DNA of 64,000 nucleotides from Amycolatopsis tolypomycina (GTDB taxonomy: Bacteria; Actinomycetota; Actinomycetes; Mycobacteriales; Pseudonocardiaceae). A model generated the notes under the pieces. The model was not told the DNA's origin. It was given only the letters and a program-made list of their open reading frames with translations, and ran no database searches. Position numbers and translations under genes: made by a program. How positions within the stretch are numbered: the first letter of the stretch is position 1; the number at the start of each line of letters is the position of its first letter. The DNA is taken from NCBI RefSeq assembly GCF_900105945.1, contig NZ_FNSO01000004.1, forward strand, positions 6,700,001 through 6,764,000, written 5' to 3'. Shown piece after piece: positions 45,485 through 53,767 of this stretch.

Positions 45485-46609
45485 CTACCCCTGGGCCAGC
45501 GCCAGCGGCACCAGCTGTTCGGCGGTGGTGAGCGAGCCGTGCTGGCCGACCAGCGACGACTCCACGGCCTCCGCGAGCCCCCGCACCATCCCGAACCGGT
45601 CGCGGGCCGCGGCGACGACGTCGCCGATGCGCGGCAGCACCCGGTCGCTGACCGTGTGCCCGAACCACCCCTCGGCAACGGCCTCTTCGCGCGAACGCAC
45701 CCAGGCCCGCTCGCCGAGCACCTCCCGCCAGGCCGCGAGGACGTCCGCGGCCGCGCCCGGCTCGGTGTAGACGTGCCGGGCGCGGACCTCGCCCCCGAAC
45801 GTCCGGACGCCGGCCAGCAGCTCCGGCGCGTCCTCCAGGTCGAGCTTGTCCTCGACGGTCACCATCCCGTGGTCGGCCACCACCGCCAGCAGCGCGCCGG
45901 CCGGCAGACCGTCCACAAGGGACTCGACGAGCCGGTCGACCTGCCGCAGGTGCATCCGCCAGGCGGTCGAGCCGGGGCCGTAGACGTGCCCGAGCAGGTC
46001 GAGTTCGCTGTGGTAGGCGTAGCAGAACGCGCGCCCGTCGAGCACCGACAACGTCCGCGCGGCGAGGTCGCCCAGCGCGTGCACCCCGGCGTACTGCGCC
46101 CCGCTCTGGGTGGCCAGCGTCAGGGCCGTGTCGCGGAACTGGGCGGACGACACGACGGCGGCGTCGACGCCCGCCGCGGCGGCGCGTTCGAACGTCGTCG
46201 GCAGCGGCTGCACCTCGCGCGGCGGGAGCGCGCCGCGCAGGTCGCCGCCGTCGTCGTGGCTGCACCAGCGCAACGCGTTGAGCACGCCGGTGCCGGGCAT
46301 CTCGAAGGTGTAGCCGACCATGCCGTGTTCGCCCGAGGCGAGCCCGGTGCCGATCGCGGCCACGCCGGCGGCCGTCGTCGACGGGAAGCCCACGCGCAGC
46401 GACTCGCGGGCGAGCTCGGTCAGCACCGGGGCGTCCGCGGCGTGCTCGGCGAGCAGCTCCCAGCCGAGCCCGTCGACGAGCAGCACGCCGGCACTCCGCG
46501 CCTCCGGCAACGCCAGCACGTTTCCGCAGCCGGGCACCCCGAGTGCCGCGAGCAGGGACGGGACGACCTGGCCGAGGTGCGGGACGTCGGCGAGCGAAGG
46601 CGGCTGCAC
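45485..46609 (-). CDS. Alkaline-phosphatase-superfamily phosphodiesterase
   Basis: 374 residues. LLVDGLGWELL, VGFPSTTAAGVAAIGTGLASGEHGMVGYTF, with the nucleophile Thr in the STT loop, and VADHGMV give the metal-binding pattern of nucleotide pyrophosphatase/phosphodiesterase enzymes. The natural substrate is unknown. The GTG at 46609 has only a weak GGGAAG site. Confidence 0.85.
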   Translation of the reverse strand: MQPPSLADVPHLGQVVPSLLAALGVPGCGNVLALPEARSAGVLLVDGLGWELLAEHAADAPVLTELARESLRVGFPSTTAAGVAAIGTGLASGEHGMVGYTFEMPGTGVLNALRWCSHDDGGDLRGALPPREVQPLPTTFERAAAAGVDAAVVSSAQFRDTALTLATQSGAQYAGVHALGDLAARTLSVLDGRAFCYAYHSELDLLGHVYGPGSTAWRMHLRQVDRLVESLVDGLPAGALLAVVADHGMVTVEDKLDLEDAPELLAGVRTFGGEVRARHVYTEPGAAADVLAAWREVLGERAWVRSREEAVAEGWFGHTVSDRVLPRIGDVVAAARDRFGMVRGLAEAVESSLVGQHGSLTTAEQLVPLALAQG

Positions 46610-46642
46610 GCGCCCAGCTTCCCATCCCCGGGCGCCCCCGGC

Positions 46643-46648
46643 GATAAT
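46643..46648 (+). promoter_or_regulatory. -10 hexamer of a leaderless zinc-ribbon transcript
   Basis: GATAAT, one base from consensus, ends six bases before the ATG at 46655. Confidence 0.55.
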
Positions 46649-46654
46649 CGCGGC

Positions 46655-46861
46655 ATGCCGACCTACGCCTACCGCTGCCGCGAGTGCACCGAGACGTTCG
46701 AGCTCCTGCGCCCGATGAGCGAATCCGGCGCACCGGCGACCTGCCCGGAAGGGCACGCCGACACCGTCAAGCTGCTCACCACGGTCGCCCTCACCGGGGC
46801 CGCGAGCGATCCCGCGGCCCCGGCTGGCGGTGGCTGCTGCGGTGGCGGCTGCTGCGGCTGA
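46655..46861 (+). CDS. FmdB-type zinc-ribbon protein
   Basis: 68 residues. PTYAYRCRECTETFEL...ATCPEGHADTVKLL has two Cys pairs for zinc (the second pair CPEGH). The tail GGGCCGGGCCG is Cys/Gly-rich, an unusual metal-binding or disulfide-forming end. Leaderless by its GATAAT promoter. Function unknown. Confidence 0.88.
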   Translation: MPTYAYRCRECTETFELLRPMSESGAPATCPEGHADTVKLLTTVALTGAASDPAAPAGGGCCGGGCCG

Positions 46862-46867
46862 CCAGGC

Positions 46868-47986
46868 TCAGAGCGCCTTCAGCGCCTGGTCGAGATCGGC
46901 CCACAGGTCCTCGACGTCTTCGAGGCCGACGGACATCCGGATCAGCTGGTCGGACACGCCGGCGCCGTGGCGGTCGCCCTCGTCGACGATCCGGTGGCTG
47001 ATCGAGCCCGGGTGCTGGATCAGCGTGTCGACGCTGCCCAGGCTGACGGCCGGGGTGACCAGCCGGACTGCCTTGATCAGGGCGTGCGGGTCGCCGTCGA
47101 CCTCGAACGCCACCAGCGGGCCGCCGATCCGCGGGTAGTGGACGGCGGTCACGGCCGGGTGCCCGCCGAGCCGGGAAGCCAGCTCCGCGGCGGTCGTGGA
47201 CGCGGCGTTGACGCGCAGCGGCAGCGTGGAAAGCCCGCGCAGCAACAGGTAACCGGCGAGCGGGTGCAGCACGCCGCCGGTGGCGAAGCGGATCTGCCGC
47301 AGCCGGGCGGCTTCCGCGGCGTCGCACGCGACGATCCCGCCCATCACGTCGCCGTGGCCGCCGAGGAACTTCGTCGCGCTGTGCAGCACGATCCGGGCGC
47401 CGTGGCGGCCCGGGCGCTGGAGCACCGGGGTCGCGAACGTGTTGTCCACCAGCAGGGTCACGTCGCCACAGGCCCGGGCCAGCTCGGCGATGTCGGCCTC
47501 GGCCAGAGTCGGGTTCGCCGGTGTCTCGACGAACACCAGCCCGGTGTCCGGCCGCAGCGCGGCGGCGACGGCGTCGGGTGCGGCCCAGGTGACCTCGGTG
47601 CCGAGCAGCCCGGACTCGAGCAGGTGGTCGCTGCAGCCGTAGAGCGGGCGCACCGCGACGACGTGCCGTTTCCCTTGCGACACCGCGGAAAGCAGGCAGG
47701 CCGAGACGGCGGCCATGCCGCTGGCGAACGCGACGCCGTGGTCGAAGCCTTCGAGCTCGGCCAGCGCCCGCTCGAACCGCTCGACGGTCGGGTTGCCCAC
47801 CCGGCCGTAGATCGGCGGGCCGTCGAGCTCGGCGCCGGCGGCGAAGGCGTCGATCCGGGCGGCTTCGGCGGCGCTGTCGCGGGACGGGTACGTCGTGGAC
47901 AGGTCGAGCGGAGCGGCGTGCACGCCGAGGTCCGTGAGATCGTCACGGCCGGCGTGGACGGCTCGCGTGCGCAGCGAGGAAGTCAT
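46868..47986 (-). CDS. Cys/Met-metabolism PLP enzyme (cystathionine gamma-lyase/synthase type)
   Basis: 372 residues from the ATG at 47986. YGRVGNPTVERFERALAELEG, ASGMAAVSACLLSAV, the Schiff-base Lys in LHSATKFLGGHGDVMGG and VSLGSVDTLIQHPGSISHR are family motifs. Whether it acts as gamma-lyase (cysteine from cystathionine) or gamma-synthase is not decided by sequence. The divergent Lrp-type gene 58 bases away is the probable regulator. Confidence 0.9.
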   Translation of the reverse strand: MTSSLRTRAVHAGRDDLTDLGVHAAPLDLSTTYPSRDSAAEAARIDAFAAGAELDGPPIYGRVGNPTVERFERALAELEGFDHGVAFASGMAAVSACLLSAVSQGKRHVVAVRPLYGCSDHLLESGLLGTEVTWAAPDAVAAALRPDTGLVFVETPANPTLAEADIAELARACGDVTLLVDNTFATPVLQRPGRHGARIVLHSATKFLGGHGDVMGGIVACDAAEAARLRQIRFATGGVLHPLAGYLLLRGLSTLPLRVNAASTTAAELASRLGGHPAVTAVHYPRIGGPLVAFEVDGDPHALIKAVRLVTPAVSLGSVDTLIQHPGSISHRIVDEGDRHGAGVSDQLIRMSVGLEDVEDLWADLDQALKAL

Positions 47987-48032
47987 GGCAGCATGGTCGA
48001 GCTTTTTCCGGGCCAAGGGCAAGAGTCTCGGA

Positions 48033-48038
48033 TATCAT
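48033..48038 (+). promoter_or_regulatory. -10 hexamer of a leaderless Lrp-type regulator transcript
   Basis: TATCAT ends six bases before the ATG at 48045. Confidence 0.5.
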
Positions 48039-48044
48039 TCGGCG

Positions 48045-48521
48045 ATGTCCGCTTCCGTCGAACTGAGTCCGGTTGATCTCGAAATCCTGCGCTTGTTGCA
48101 GAACGATGCCCGGATCACCAACAAGGACCTGGCGGCCGCGGTCGGCATCGCGCCGTCGACGTGCCTGGACCGCGTCGCGCGGCTGCGCGACACCGGCGTG
48201 ATCACCGGCCAGCACGCGTCGGTCGACGCGGCGAAGCTCGGGCGGCCGCTGGAGGCGTTCCTGTTCGTCCAGGTCCGCCCGCACCGGCGGCCGCTGGTGG
48301 ACCCGTTCATCGAGCACCTGCTCTCGCTGCCCGAGGTGCGCGCGGTCTACCACCTGACTGGGCCGGACGACTTCCTCGCGCACGTCGCGACCAGCTCGGC
48401 CGGGGAGCTGCAGCGGCTGGTCCTCGACGAACTGACCGCGCGGGACGAGGTCGCGCGCGTCCACACCAACCTCGTCTTCCAGCACGGGAGCGGCGGCCCG
48501 CTGCTGCCGCCGGGGGCCTGA
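48045..48521 (+). CDS. Lrp/AsnC-family regulator
   Basis: 158 residues. The HTH LSPVDLEILRLLQNDARITNKDLAAAVGIAPSTCLDRVARLRDTGVITG is followed by the ligand-binding RAM domain (about 70-145) with VRAVYHLTGPDDFLAHVAT. It is divergent from the Cys/Met PLP enzyme, which it likely controls in response to an amino acid. Confidence 0.93.
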   Translation: MSASVELSPVDLEILRLLQNDARITNKDLAAAVGIAPSTCLDRVARLRDTGVITGQHASVDAAKLGRPLEAFLFVQVRPHRRPLVDPFIEHLLSLPEVRAVYHLTGPDDFLAHVATSSAGELQRLVLDELTARDEVARVHTNLVFQHGSGGPLLPPGA

Positions 48522-48523
48522 AT

Positions 48524-49048
48524 TCAGAACGTCGAAAGCCAGCGGCGGGTTTCGTGCGGGGACGTCAGCCGGACGACGGCCGGGCCGGGCGGCTCCGCGG
48601 CCCACGCGCGGATGCGCTCCCGCTTGCGCGCGAACGACGTGAAGTGCCAGCGGATGATCGAGTCGGCGGAGAACACCTGCCGGAACGACTCGACGTTGCC
48701 GTTGCAGACCCGCCGGCGGGTCACCGCCCGCACGAACGTCCGGCGCACCAGCCGGCCCAGTGAAAGCCAGCGCGGGTAGTCTAGGCCCACGATCAGCTGG
48801 GTGCGGGGCAGGACGATGTCCTGCCACTTGCTGTAGACGGCGTCGAGGACCCAGCGCTCCTGCGCGCACACCTCGGCGACCCGGCGGCGTTGCTCCTCGT
48901 CGGGGGTCCCGATCCAGCCCGGCTGCCAGCCGATGTCGTCCGCGGCGTGGTAGGGCAGGCCGGTCCGCTCGGCGATCCGGGCGGCGAGCGTCGACTTGCC
49001 CGAACCGGTCACGCCGATGACGACGATGCGGTCAGGTCTCGAGGTCAC
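48524..49048 (-). CDS. P-loop kinase-like protein (adenylate-kinase/FlaR-like)
   Basis: 174 residues. Walker A GVTGSGKST at 12-20, then HAADDIGWQPGW and VLDAVYSKWQDIVLPRTQLIVGLDYPRWLSLGRLVRRT, as in topology-modulation FlaR-like proteins. The phosphoryl acceptor is unknown. The GTG at 49048 overlaps the end of the upstream AsnC gene by 17 bases. Confidence 0.85.
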   Translation of the reverse strand: MTSRPDRIVVIGVTGSGKSTLAARIAERTGLPYHAADDIGWQPGWIGTPDEEQRRRVAEVCAQERWVLDAVYSKWQDIVLPRTQLIVGLDYPRWLSLGRLVRRTFVRAVTRRRVCNGNVESFRQVFSADSIIRWHFTSFARKRERIRAWAAEPPGPAVVRLTSPHETRRWLSTF

Positions 49049-49496
49049 GAGCGGGCTCCCGCGGTCCGCGGTAGGGCAGGGTCTGGGTGTAGACGATGTT
49101 CGTGGTGGTGCTGCCGAACTGGGCCAGCTCGTCGACCGTGCGCTCGAGGTGGGCCATGGAGGCGGCGGCGATCTTGAGCACGTAGCAGTCGTCGCCGGTG
49201 GTGCGCAGGCATTCCAGGATCTCGGACCGGTCGCCGAGCAGCTTGTGCAGCGGCTCGTGCCTGCTGCCGGGGTACTTGAGCCGGACCACGGCGAGCACCG
49301 GGTAGCCGACCTTGCCGAGGTCGACTTCCGCGCGGTAGCCGGCGATCACGCCCGCCGTCTCGAGCCGCCGGAGCCGTTCGGTGGCCGCGGACGCGCTGAG
49401 GTTCACCCGCCGGCCGAGCTCGGTGAGCGGGAGCCGGGCGTCGCGCTGGAGCTCGGCCAGGATGGCCCAGTCGGTCGGGTCGAGACTCTCGGTCAT
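49032..49496 (-). CDS. Lrp/AsnC-family regulator
   Basis: 154 residues. LDPTDWAILAELQRDARLPLTELGRRVNLSASAATERLRRLETAGVIAGYRAEVD is the HTH, and the RAM domain has ILECLRTTGDDCYVLKIAA. TATGTT (49503-49508) ends six bases before the ATG. It is divergent from the LLM oxidoreductase operon with 93 bases between. Confidence 0.93.
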   Translation of the reverse strand: MTESLDPTDWAILAELQRDARLPLTELGRRVNLSASAATERLRRLETAGVIAGYRAEVDLGKVGYPVLAVVRLKYPGSRHEPLHKLLGDRSEILECLRTTGDDCYVLKIAAASMAHLERTVDELAQFGSTTTNIVYTQTLPYRGPREPARDLET

Positions 49497-49502
49497 TCGC
49501 CG

Positions 49503-49583
49503 AACATACCGTGGGATCCACGGCGGAAGCGGCCGAACGCCGTGATCGTTCCCTTCCGGATCCGGGCAAAACGTCGATAGCCT
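49503..49583. promoter_or_regulatory. Paired leaderless promoters: AsnC regulator and LLM operon
   Basis: On the minus strand TATGTT (49503-49508) lies six bases from the regulator ATG; on the plus strand TAGCCT (49578-49583) lies six bases from the oxidoreductase GTG. Neither gene has a ribosome site. The AsnC protein probably binds between the two. Confidence 0.5.
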
Positions 49584-49589
49584 TCTGCG

Positions 49590-50429
49590 GTGAAGATCGG
49601 CGTGAACGTCCCCAACTTCGGGCCCGGCACCGACCCGGGCGTCCTGCGCGCCTGGGCGCAGACGGTGGAAGGTCTCGGCTACGACCTGCTGATGGTGTCC
49701 GACCACGTCGCCATCACACCGGACGTCGCCGAGCAGTACCCGGCGCCGTTCTACGAGCCGTTCACGACGTTGTCGTGGCTGGCCGGGGTGACGCAGCGGG
49801 TGCGGCTGGGCACCACCGTGCTCGTGGTGCCCTACCGGCACCCGCTCCTGATCGCGCGGATGGCGGCGAACCTCGACGCGCTCAGCGGCGGCCGGTTCGT
49901 GCTCGGCGCCGGCATCGGCTGGGCGAAGCAGGAGTACGACGCCCTGGGCGTGCCGTTCGAGCGGCGCGGCAAGCTCACCACCGAGTACCTGCGCACGATC
50001 CGGGCCGCGTGGGCCGACCACGACGACTACCGCGCGGGGCCGATCCCGCTGTGGCTCGGCGGGCACAGCGACGCCGGGTTGCGCCGGGCGCTGGAGCTCG
50101 GCGACGCGTGGCACCCGCTGCGGCTGACGATGGCCGGGTTCCGGGAAACGCTGGGGCGCCTGGAAAAGCTGGCGGGCGACCGGCCGGTGCCCGCCTTCGC
50201 GCCGCGGATCCTGTTGCGGCTGACGGCGGCGCCGGTCACCGGGCCGGACCGGCGCGCCGGCGAGGGCACGCTCGAACAGGTCCTCGACGACCTGACGCAG
50301 CTGGGGGCGCTGGGGGCGGACACCGTCGTGCTCGACCCGTTCGACGCGGACCCGGCCGAAACGCTGCGCCCGGAGGTGGCGTGGCGTGATCTCGCGGCAG
50401 TGGCCGCATCCTGGAGGGAGAACCTGTGA
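49590..50429 (+). CDS. LLM-class F420-dependent oxidoreductase
   Basis: 279 residues, luciferase-like TIM barrel. MKIGVNVPNFGP, VSDHVAI, TTVLVVPYRHPLLIARMAANLDALSGGRFVLGAGIGWAKQEYDALGVPFERRG and GPIPLWLGGHSDAGLRRALELGDAWHP are family motifs. Use of F420 rather than FMN is inferred from the actinobacterial subgroup. The substrate is unknown. The deaminase gene begins inside its stop codon (GTGA), so the two are coupled. Confidence 0.9.
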   Translation: MKIGVNVPNFGPGTDPGVLRAWAQTVEGLGYDLLMVSDHVAITPDVAEQYPAPFYEPFTTLSWLAGVTQRVRLGTTVLVVPYRHPLLIARMAANLDALSGGRFVLGAGIGWAKQEYDALGVPFERRGKLTTEYLRTIRAAWADHDDYRAGPIPLWLGGHSDAGLRRALELGDAWHPLRLTMAGFRETLGRLEKLAGDRPVPAFAPRILLRLTAAPVTGPDRRAGEGTLEQVLDDLTQLGALGADTVVLDPFDADPAETLRPEVAWRDLAAVAASWRENL

Positions 50430-50854
50430 AGGACACCGAAGAAGCCTTGCTGCGGCGGGCGATCGAGCTCGCCCGCGAAGCGCGTGAGGAACACGGCAAC
50501 CCGCCGTTCGGCTCGCTGCTGGCCGACGCCGACGGGAAGATCCTCGCCGAGGACCGCAACACGTCCTTGACGGACAACGACATCACGGCCCACCCGGAGC
50601 TGAAGCTGGCCCGCTGGGCCGCGCAGAACCTGGACCCGGAAACCGCGGCGGCCACGACGATGTTCACCAGCACGCAGCCGTGCGGGATGTGCACCGGCGC
50701 GATCGAGCGGTCCGGGCTCGGCCGCGTCGTCTACGCGCTGTCGACGGAGCAGTTCCTCACGCTGCGCCCGCCGCTCACCTGGGGCCAGCACAAGCTGGAA
50801 GGCCCGGCGCTCTTCGACGAGGCCCGCGTGCCGGTCGAGGGCTACTACCAGTGA
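50426..50854 (+). CDS. Nucleoside/base deaminase (cytidine-deaminase-like)
   Basis: 142 residues. The zinc site is HPELKLAR (the usual HAE has Pro for Ala) together with TSTQPCGMCTGAI (PCxxC). GNPPFGSLLADADGKIL is the substrate loop. Related to guanine deaminase/TadA-type enzymes, but the substrate is not clear. Coupled on both sides by GTGA overlaps. Confidence 0.9.
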   Translation: MKDTEEALLRRAIELAREAREEHGNPPFGSLLADADGKILAEDRNTSLTDNDITAHPELKLARWAAQNLDPETAAATTMFTSTQPCGMCTGAIERSGLGRVVYALSTEQFLTLRPPLTWGQHKLEGPALFDEARVPVEGYYQ

Positions 50855-51261
50855 CAGAGTACCGGGTGCGCCCGGTGGCGCGCATCGAGTCGCCCCTGAC
50901 GGACCGCGCGGCGGCCCCGAAACAGGGCGACGAGGGCGCGCCACCGTCCCGGGTGGTCTTCGACCCGCAGTTCGCCCCGGCGGCGGCCGACCTCCGCCCG
51001 GGCGACCGCCTGGTCCTCCTGACGTGGCTGCACGAGGCGGACCGCGACGTCCAGGCGGTCCACCCCCGCGGCGACCGCGACCGCCCGAGCACCGGGGTCT
51101 TCTCGACGCGCTCACCGGACCGCCCGAACCCGATCGGCCTCCACACGGTCACGGTGACGGCGGTCGAAGGCGGCACGCTGACGGTCACCGGCCTGGAGGC
51201 CATCGACGGCACCCCGGTGCTCGACGTGAAGCCGGTCCTCGGCGAGGTGGCCGAGCGCTGA
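50851..51261 (+). CDS. trmO: TrmO-like tRNA methyltransferase (TsaA/UPF0066)
   Basis: 136 residues, near the usual length for the catalytic domain. RPVARIESPLTDRAAAPKQGDEG at the start, then VFSTRSPDRPNPIGLHTVTVTAVEGGTLTVTGLEAIDGTPVLDVKP is the SAM-binding UPF0066 pattern. TrmO methylates N6 of t6A37 in threonine tRNA; orthologous function is inferred. It ends the three-gene coupled operon. Confidence 0.88.
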   Translation: MTEYRVRPVARIESPLTDRAAAPKQGDEGAPPSRVVFDPQFAPAAADLRPGDRLVLLTWLHEADRDVQAVHPRGDRDRPSTGVFSTRSPDRPNPIGLHTVTVTAVEGGTLTVTGLEAIDGTPVLDVKPVLGEVAER

Positions 51262-51366
51262 CCCGGCCGATCACGATCCGGGCACCGGGGTAACGGCCAC
51301 CATCGCCCGGCCGACCTCCTCTCCGTGCGATCGGAGCAATACCGGGCGCCGAACGGAGGAGCCGCG

Positions 51367-51882
51367 ATGACCAGTGCGTTCGAACCCACCCAGCCCGACC
51401 CGTGGATGCCACCACAGCCTCTGCCACCGGTGCGCACCAGGACGAACCTTTGGCATCTGTTCTTCGCGGGTCTGGCGGGCGCGGCTTTGGTCGGCGCTCT
51501 GTGGGTCGGCCTGGACCTGGCCCACTCGGGCTCACCGAGCGCACCGGGTGGCAGCTCCGGGGAGACGTTCGACCTCCGTGGCACGTTCACGCTGAACAGC
51601 AGCGGGTACGGCTACAGCGCGTGCGGCGGCTCCGGCGACTACTCGGACATCACCACGGGGACGGCGGTTACCGTCTACGACGCGGCTGGAACCGTGCTCT
51701 CCCAGGGTGCGCTCGGAACCGGGCGGCCGGACGGTGCCGGCACCTGTGTGTTCTCCCTCGCCGCACCGAACGTGCCGTCGGGTGAGAAGTTCTACCTCGT
51801 CGAGGTGTCCCACCGGGGCCGGATCATGGTGCAGCCGGAAGACGCCCGGGCCGGGAAGGTCGCGCTGACCTTGGGGAACTGA
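51367..51882 (+). CDS. Membrane-anchored protein with extracellular domain
   Basis: 171 residues from the ATG at 51367 (GGAGGAG upstream). A short cytoplasmic Pro-rich tail is followed by one membrane helix (about residues 29-52) and an outside domain with the pair CGGSGDYSD and GTCVFSLAAP, probably beta-rich and disulfide-linked. The family is not recognised. Its TGA abuts the stop of the convergent dehydrogenase gene as TGATCA. Confidence 0.7.
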   Translation: MTSAFEPTQPDPWMPPQPLPPVRTRTNLWHLFFAGLAGAALVGALWVGLDLAHSGSPSAPGGSSGETFDLRGTFTLNSSGYGYSACGGSGDYSDITTGTAVTVYDAAGTVLSQGALGTGRPDGAGTCVFSLAAPNVPSGEKFYLVEVSHRGRIMVQPEDARAGKVALTLGN

Positions 51883-53649
51883 TCAGTAGTCCTTGAAGCC
51901 CTTCCCGGTCTTCCGGCCCAGCCGGCCGGCCGTCACGAGGTGCTCCAGCAGCGGTGCCGGCGCGAAGCCCTCCTCGCGGAACTCGTTGTACAGCGTGCGC
52001 TGGATGGCCAGCGACACGTCCAGGCCGACCACGTCCAGCAGCTCGAACGGGCCCATCGGCAGGCCACAACCGACCTTCATGGCCGTGTCGATGTCGTCCG
52101 CGCCCGCGTAGTGGGCTTCGAGCATCTTCACCGCGTCGTTGAGGTACGGGAACAGCAGCGCGTTGACGATGAAGCCCGCGCGGTCGCCGCAGTGCACCGC
52201 GTGCTTGCCCACCTCCTGGCAGACCGCGCTCGCCGTCGCCACCACGTCGGGCGCCGTCGCGATCGTCGACACCACCTCGACGAGCTTCATCACCGGGGCC
52301 GGGTTGAAGAAGTGGAGACCGACCACGTCGGCCGGGCGGGACGTCGAGGCCGCGCACTCGATCACCGGCAGCGAAGACGTCGTCGTGGCCAGGACCGCGC
52401 CGGGGCGGACCACCTCGTCCAGCGCGGCGAACACCGCCTGCTTGACCGACAGCTCCTCGGCCACCGCCTCGATGACCAGGTCGACGTCGGCCAGTGCCTC
52501 GAAGTCGGTCACCGGGGTGATGCGGGCCAAGGCCAGCGCGGCGTCCTCTTCGGACAGTTTGCCCTTGACCACCGCCTTGTCGAGCGACTTCTTGACGCGG
52601 GCCACGGACGCCTGCGCCTTCTCCAGGCTGCGGGCGCGCAGCACGACGTCGAGGCCGCGCTTGGCGAACACCTCCGCGATACCGGTGGCCATCGTGCCCG
52701 TCCCGACCACGCCGACCCGCGCCACCGGCCGCGGCGGCACACTATCCACTGTGGACACCGCGTCGGCCGGGACCACGTTCGGCGAGTCCGGGGCGTCGTA
52801 GGTGTAGAAGCCGCGGCCGGTCTTGCGGCCGAGCAGGCCCGCCGTGATCATCTGCTTGAGCAGCGGCGCGGGCGCGTGCAGCCGGTTGCGGGACTGGTGG
52901 TACATCGATTCGAGGATCTCGTTCGCGGTGTCCAGCCCGATCAGGTCGAGCAGCGCGAGCGGGCCCATCGGGTAGCCGCAGCCGAAGCGCATGGCGGCGT
53001 CGAGGTCCTCGCGCGTGGCGTAGCGCTGCTCGTACATCCGCACCGCGTGGTTGAGGTAGCCGAACAGCAGGGCGTTGGCGATGAAGCCGGCCCGGTCGCC
53101 GATCACCACCGGCACCTTGCCGAGCCGCTCGGCGAACTCGACGACTTCGGCGACCACGTCCGGCTCGGTCACCACGGTCTTGACGATCTCGACCAGCTTG
53201 AGCACCGGCGCCGGGTTGAAGAAGTGCATGCCGACGACCTTGCCGGGGCGCGCGGTGTGCACCCCGATCTCGGTGATCGACAGCGACGACGTGTTGGACG
53301 CGAACACGACCTCGGGCCGGGTGATCTTGTCCAGCTCGGCGAAGACGTCGGCCTTCAGCTCGAAGCTCTCCGGGATCGCCTCGATCACGAAGTCCACTTC
53401 GGACAGATCCGACAGTGACGTGCCGTACCGGATCCGGTCGAGCAGCGCCGAACGTCCCGGCGCGTCCAGCTTGCCGCCGGACAGCGCCCGTTCGGTGGAG
53501 TGCTCGAGGTGCCCGCGGCCGCGGGCGACGCCGGCTTCGTCGAGCTCGACCGTGACGACGTCGAGCCCGCTGCGCGCGAGCACTTCGGCGATGCCGGCCC
53601 CCATGGTGCCCAGACCGACCACACCGACCGTCGAAATGTCCCGCGCCAT
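51883..53649 (-). CDS. Tandem-duplicated 3-hydroxyacyl-CoA dehydrogenase
   Basis: 588 residues, twice the usual length. Each half carries a complete NAD domain and C-terminal domain. The first has VGVVGLGTMGAGIAEVLARSG, SNTSSLSITEI and MHFFNPAPVLKLVEIV. The second has VGVVGTGTMATGIAEVFAKRG, TTTSSLPVIEC and LHFFNPAPVMKLVEVV. Both keep the catalytic His in HFFNPAP and the GDRAGFI loop. It oxidises 3-hydroxyacyl-CoA to 3-ketoacyl-CoA in beta-oxidation or butyrate/PHB-type metabolism. GGAGG precedes the ATG at 53649. TTACTCGCTGGTAA upstream may be an operator. Confidence 0.92.
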   Translation of the reverse strand: MARDISTVGVVGLGTMGAGIAEVLARSGLDVVTVELDEAGVARGRGHLEHSTERALSGGKLDAPGRSALLDRIRYGTSLSDLSEVDFVIEAIPESFELKADVFAELDKITRPEVVFASNTSSLSITEIGVHTARPGKVVGMHFFNPAPVLKLVEIVKTVVTEPDVVAEVVEFAERLGKVPVVIGDRAGFIANALLFGYLNHAVRMYEQRYATREDLDAAMRFGCGYPMGPLALLDLIGLDTANEILESMYHQSRNRLHAPAPLLKQMITAGLLGRKTGRGFYTYDAPDSPNVVPADAVSTVDSVPPRPVARVGVVGTGTMATGIAEVFAKRGLDVVLRARSLEKAQASVARVKKSLDKAVVKGKLSEEDAALALARITPVTDFEALADVDLVIEAVAEELSVKQAVFAALDEVVRPGAVLATTTSSLPVIECAASTSRPADVVGLHFFNPAPVMKLVEVVSTIATAPDVVATASAVCQEVGKHAVHCGDRAGFIVNALLFPYLNDAVKMLEAHYAGADDIDTAMKVGCGLPMGPFELLDVVGLDVSLAIQRTLYNEFREEGFAPAPLLEHLVTAGRLGRKTGKGFKDY

Positions 53650-53666
53650 CGAGGCCTCCAGAGATG

Positions 53667-53680
53667 TTACTCGCTGGTAA
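53667..53680. promoter_or_regulatory. Inverted repeat upstream of the 3-hydroxyacyl-CoA dehydrogenase gene
   Basis: TTAC (53667-53670) and GTAA (53677-53680) face each other in GTTACTCGCTGGTAAT, 18 bases before the start codon. The word TTACCAGCG (minus strand here) also occurs in the BVMO/TetR control region, so a shared TetR-type regulator is conceivable. Confidence 0.35.
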
Positions 53681-53767
53681 TTGGCCTCGATACTGCCACG
53701 CGGCACCGCCGGAGCCCAGACGGAATCGAGTCAGTACCGCTCAAGTCACCCGGCCGAGCTGACGGCT

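Noticed and set aside
44274..46609. An opine metallophore (staphylopine-type) cluster
   Set aside because: Only the dehydrogenase is present; no nicotianamine-synthase-like gene, histidine racemase or dedicated exporter lies within range.
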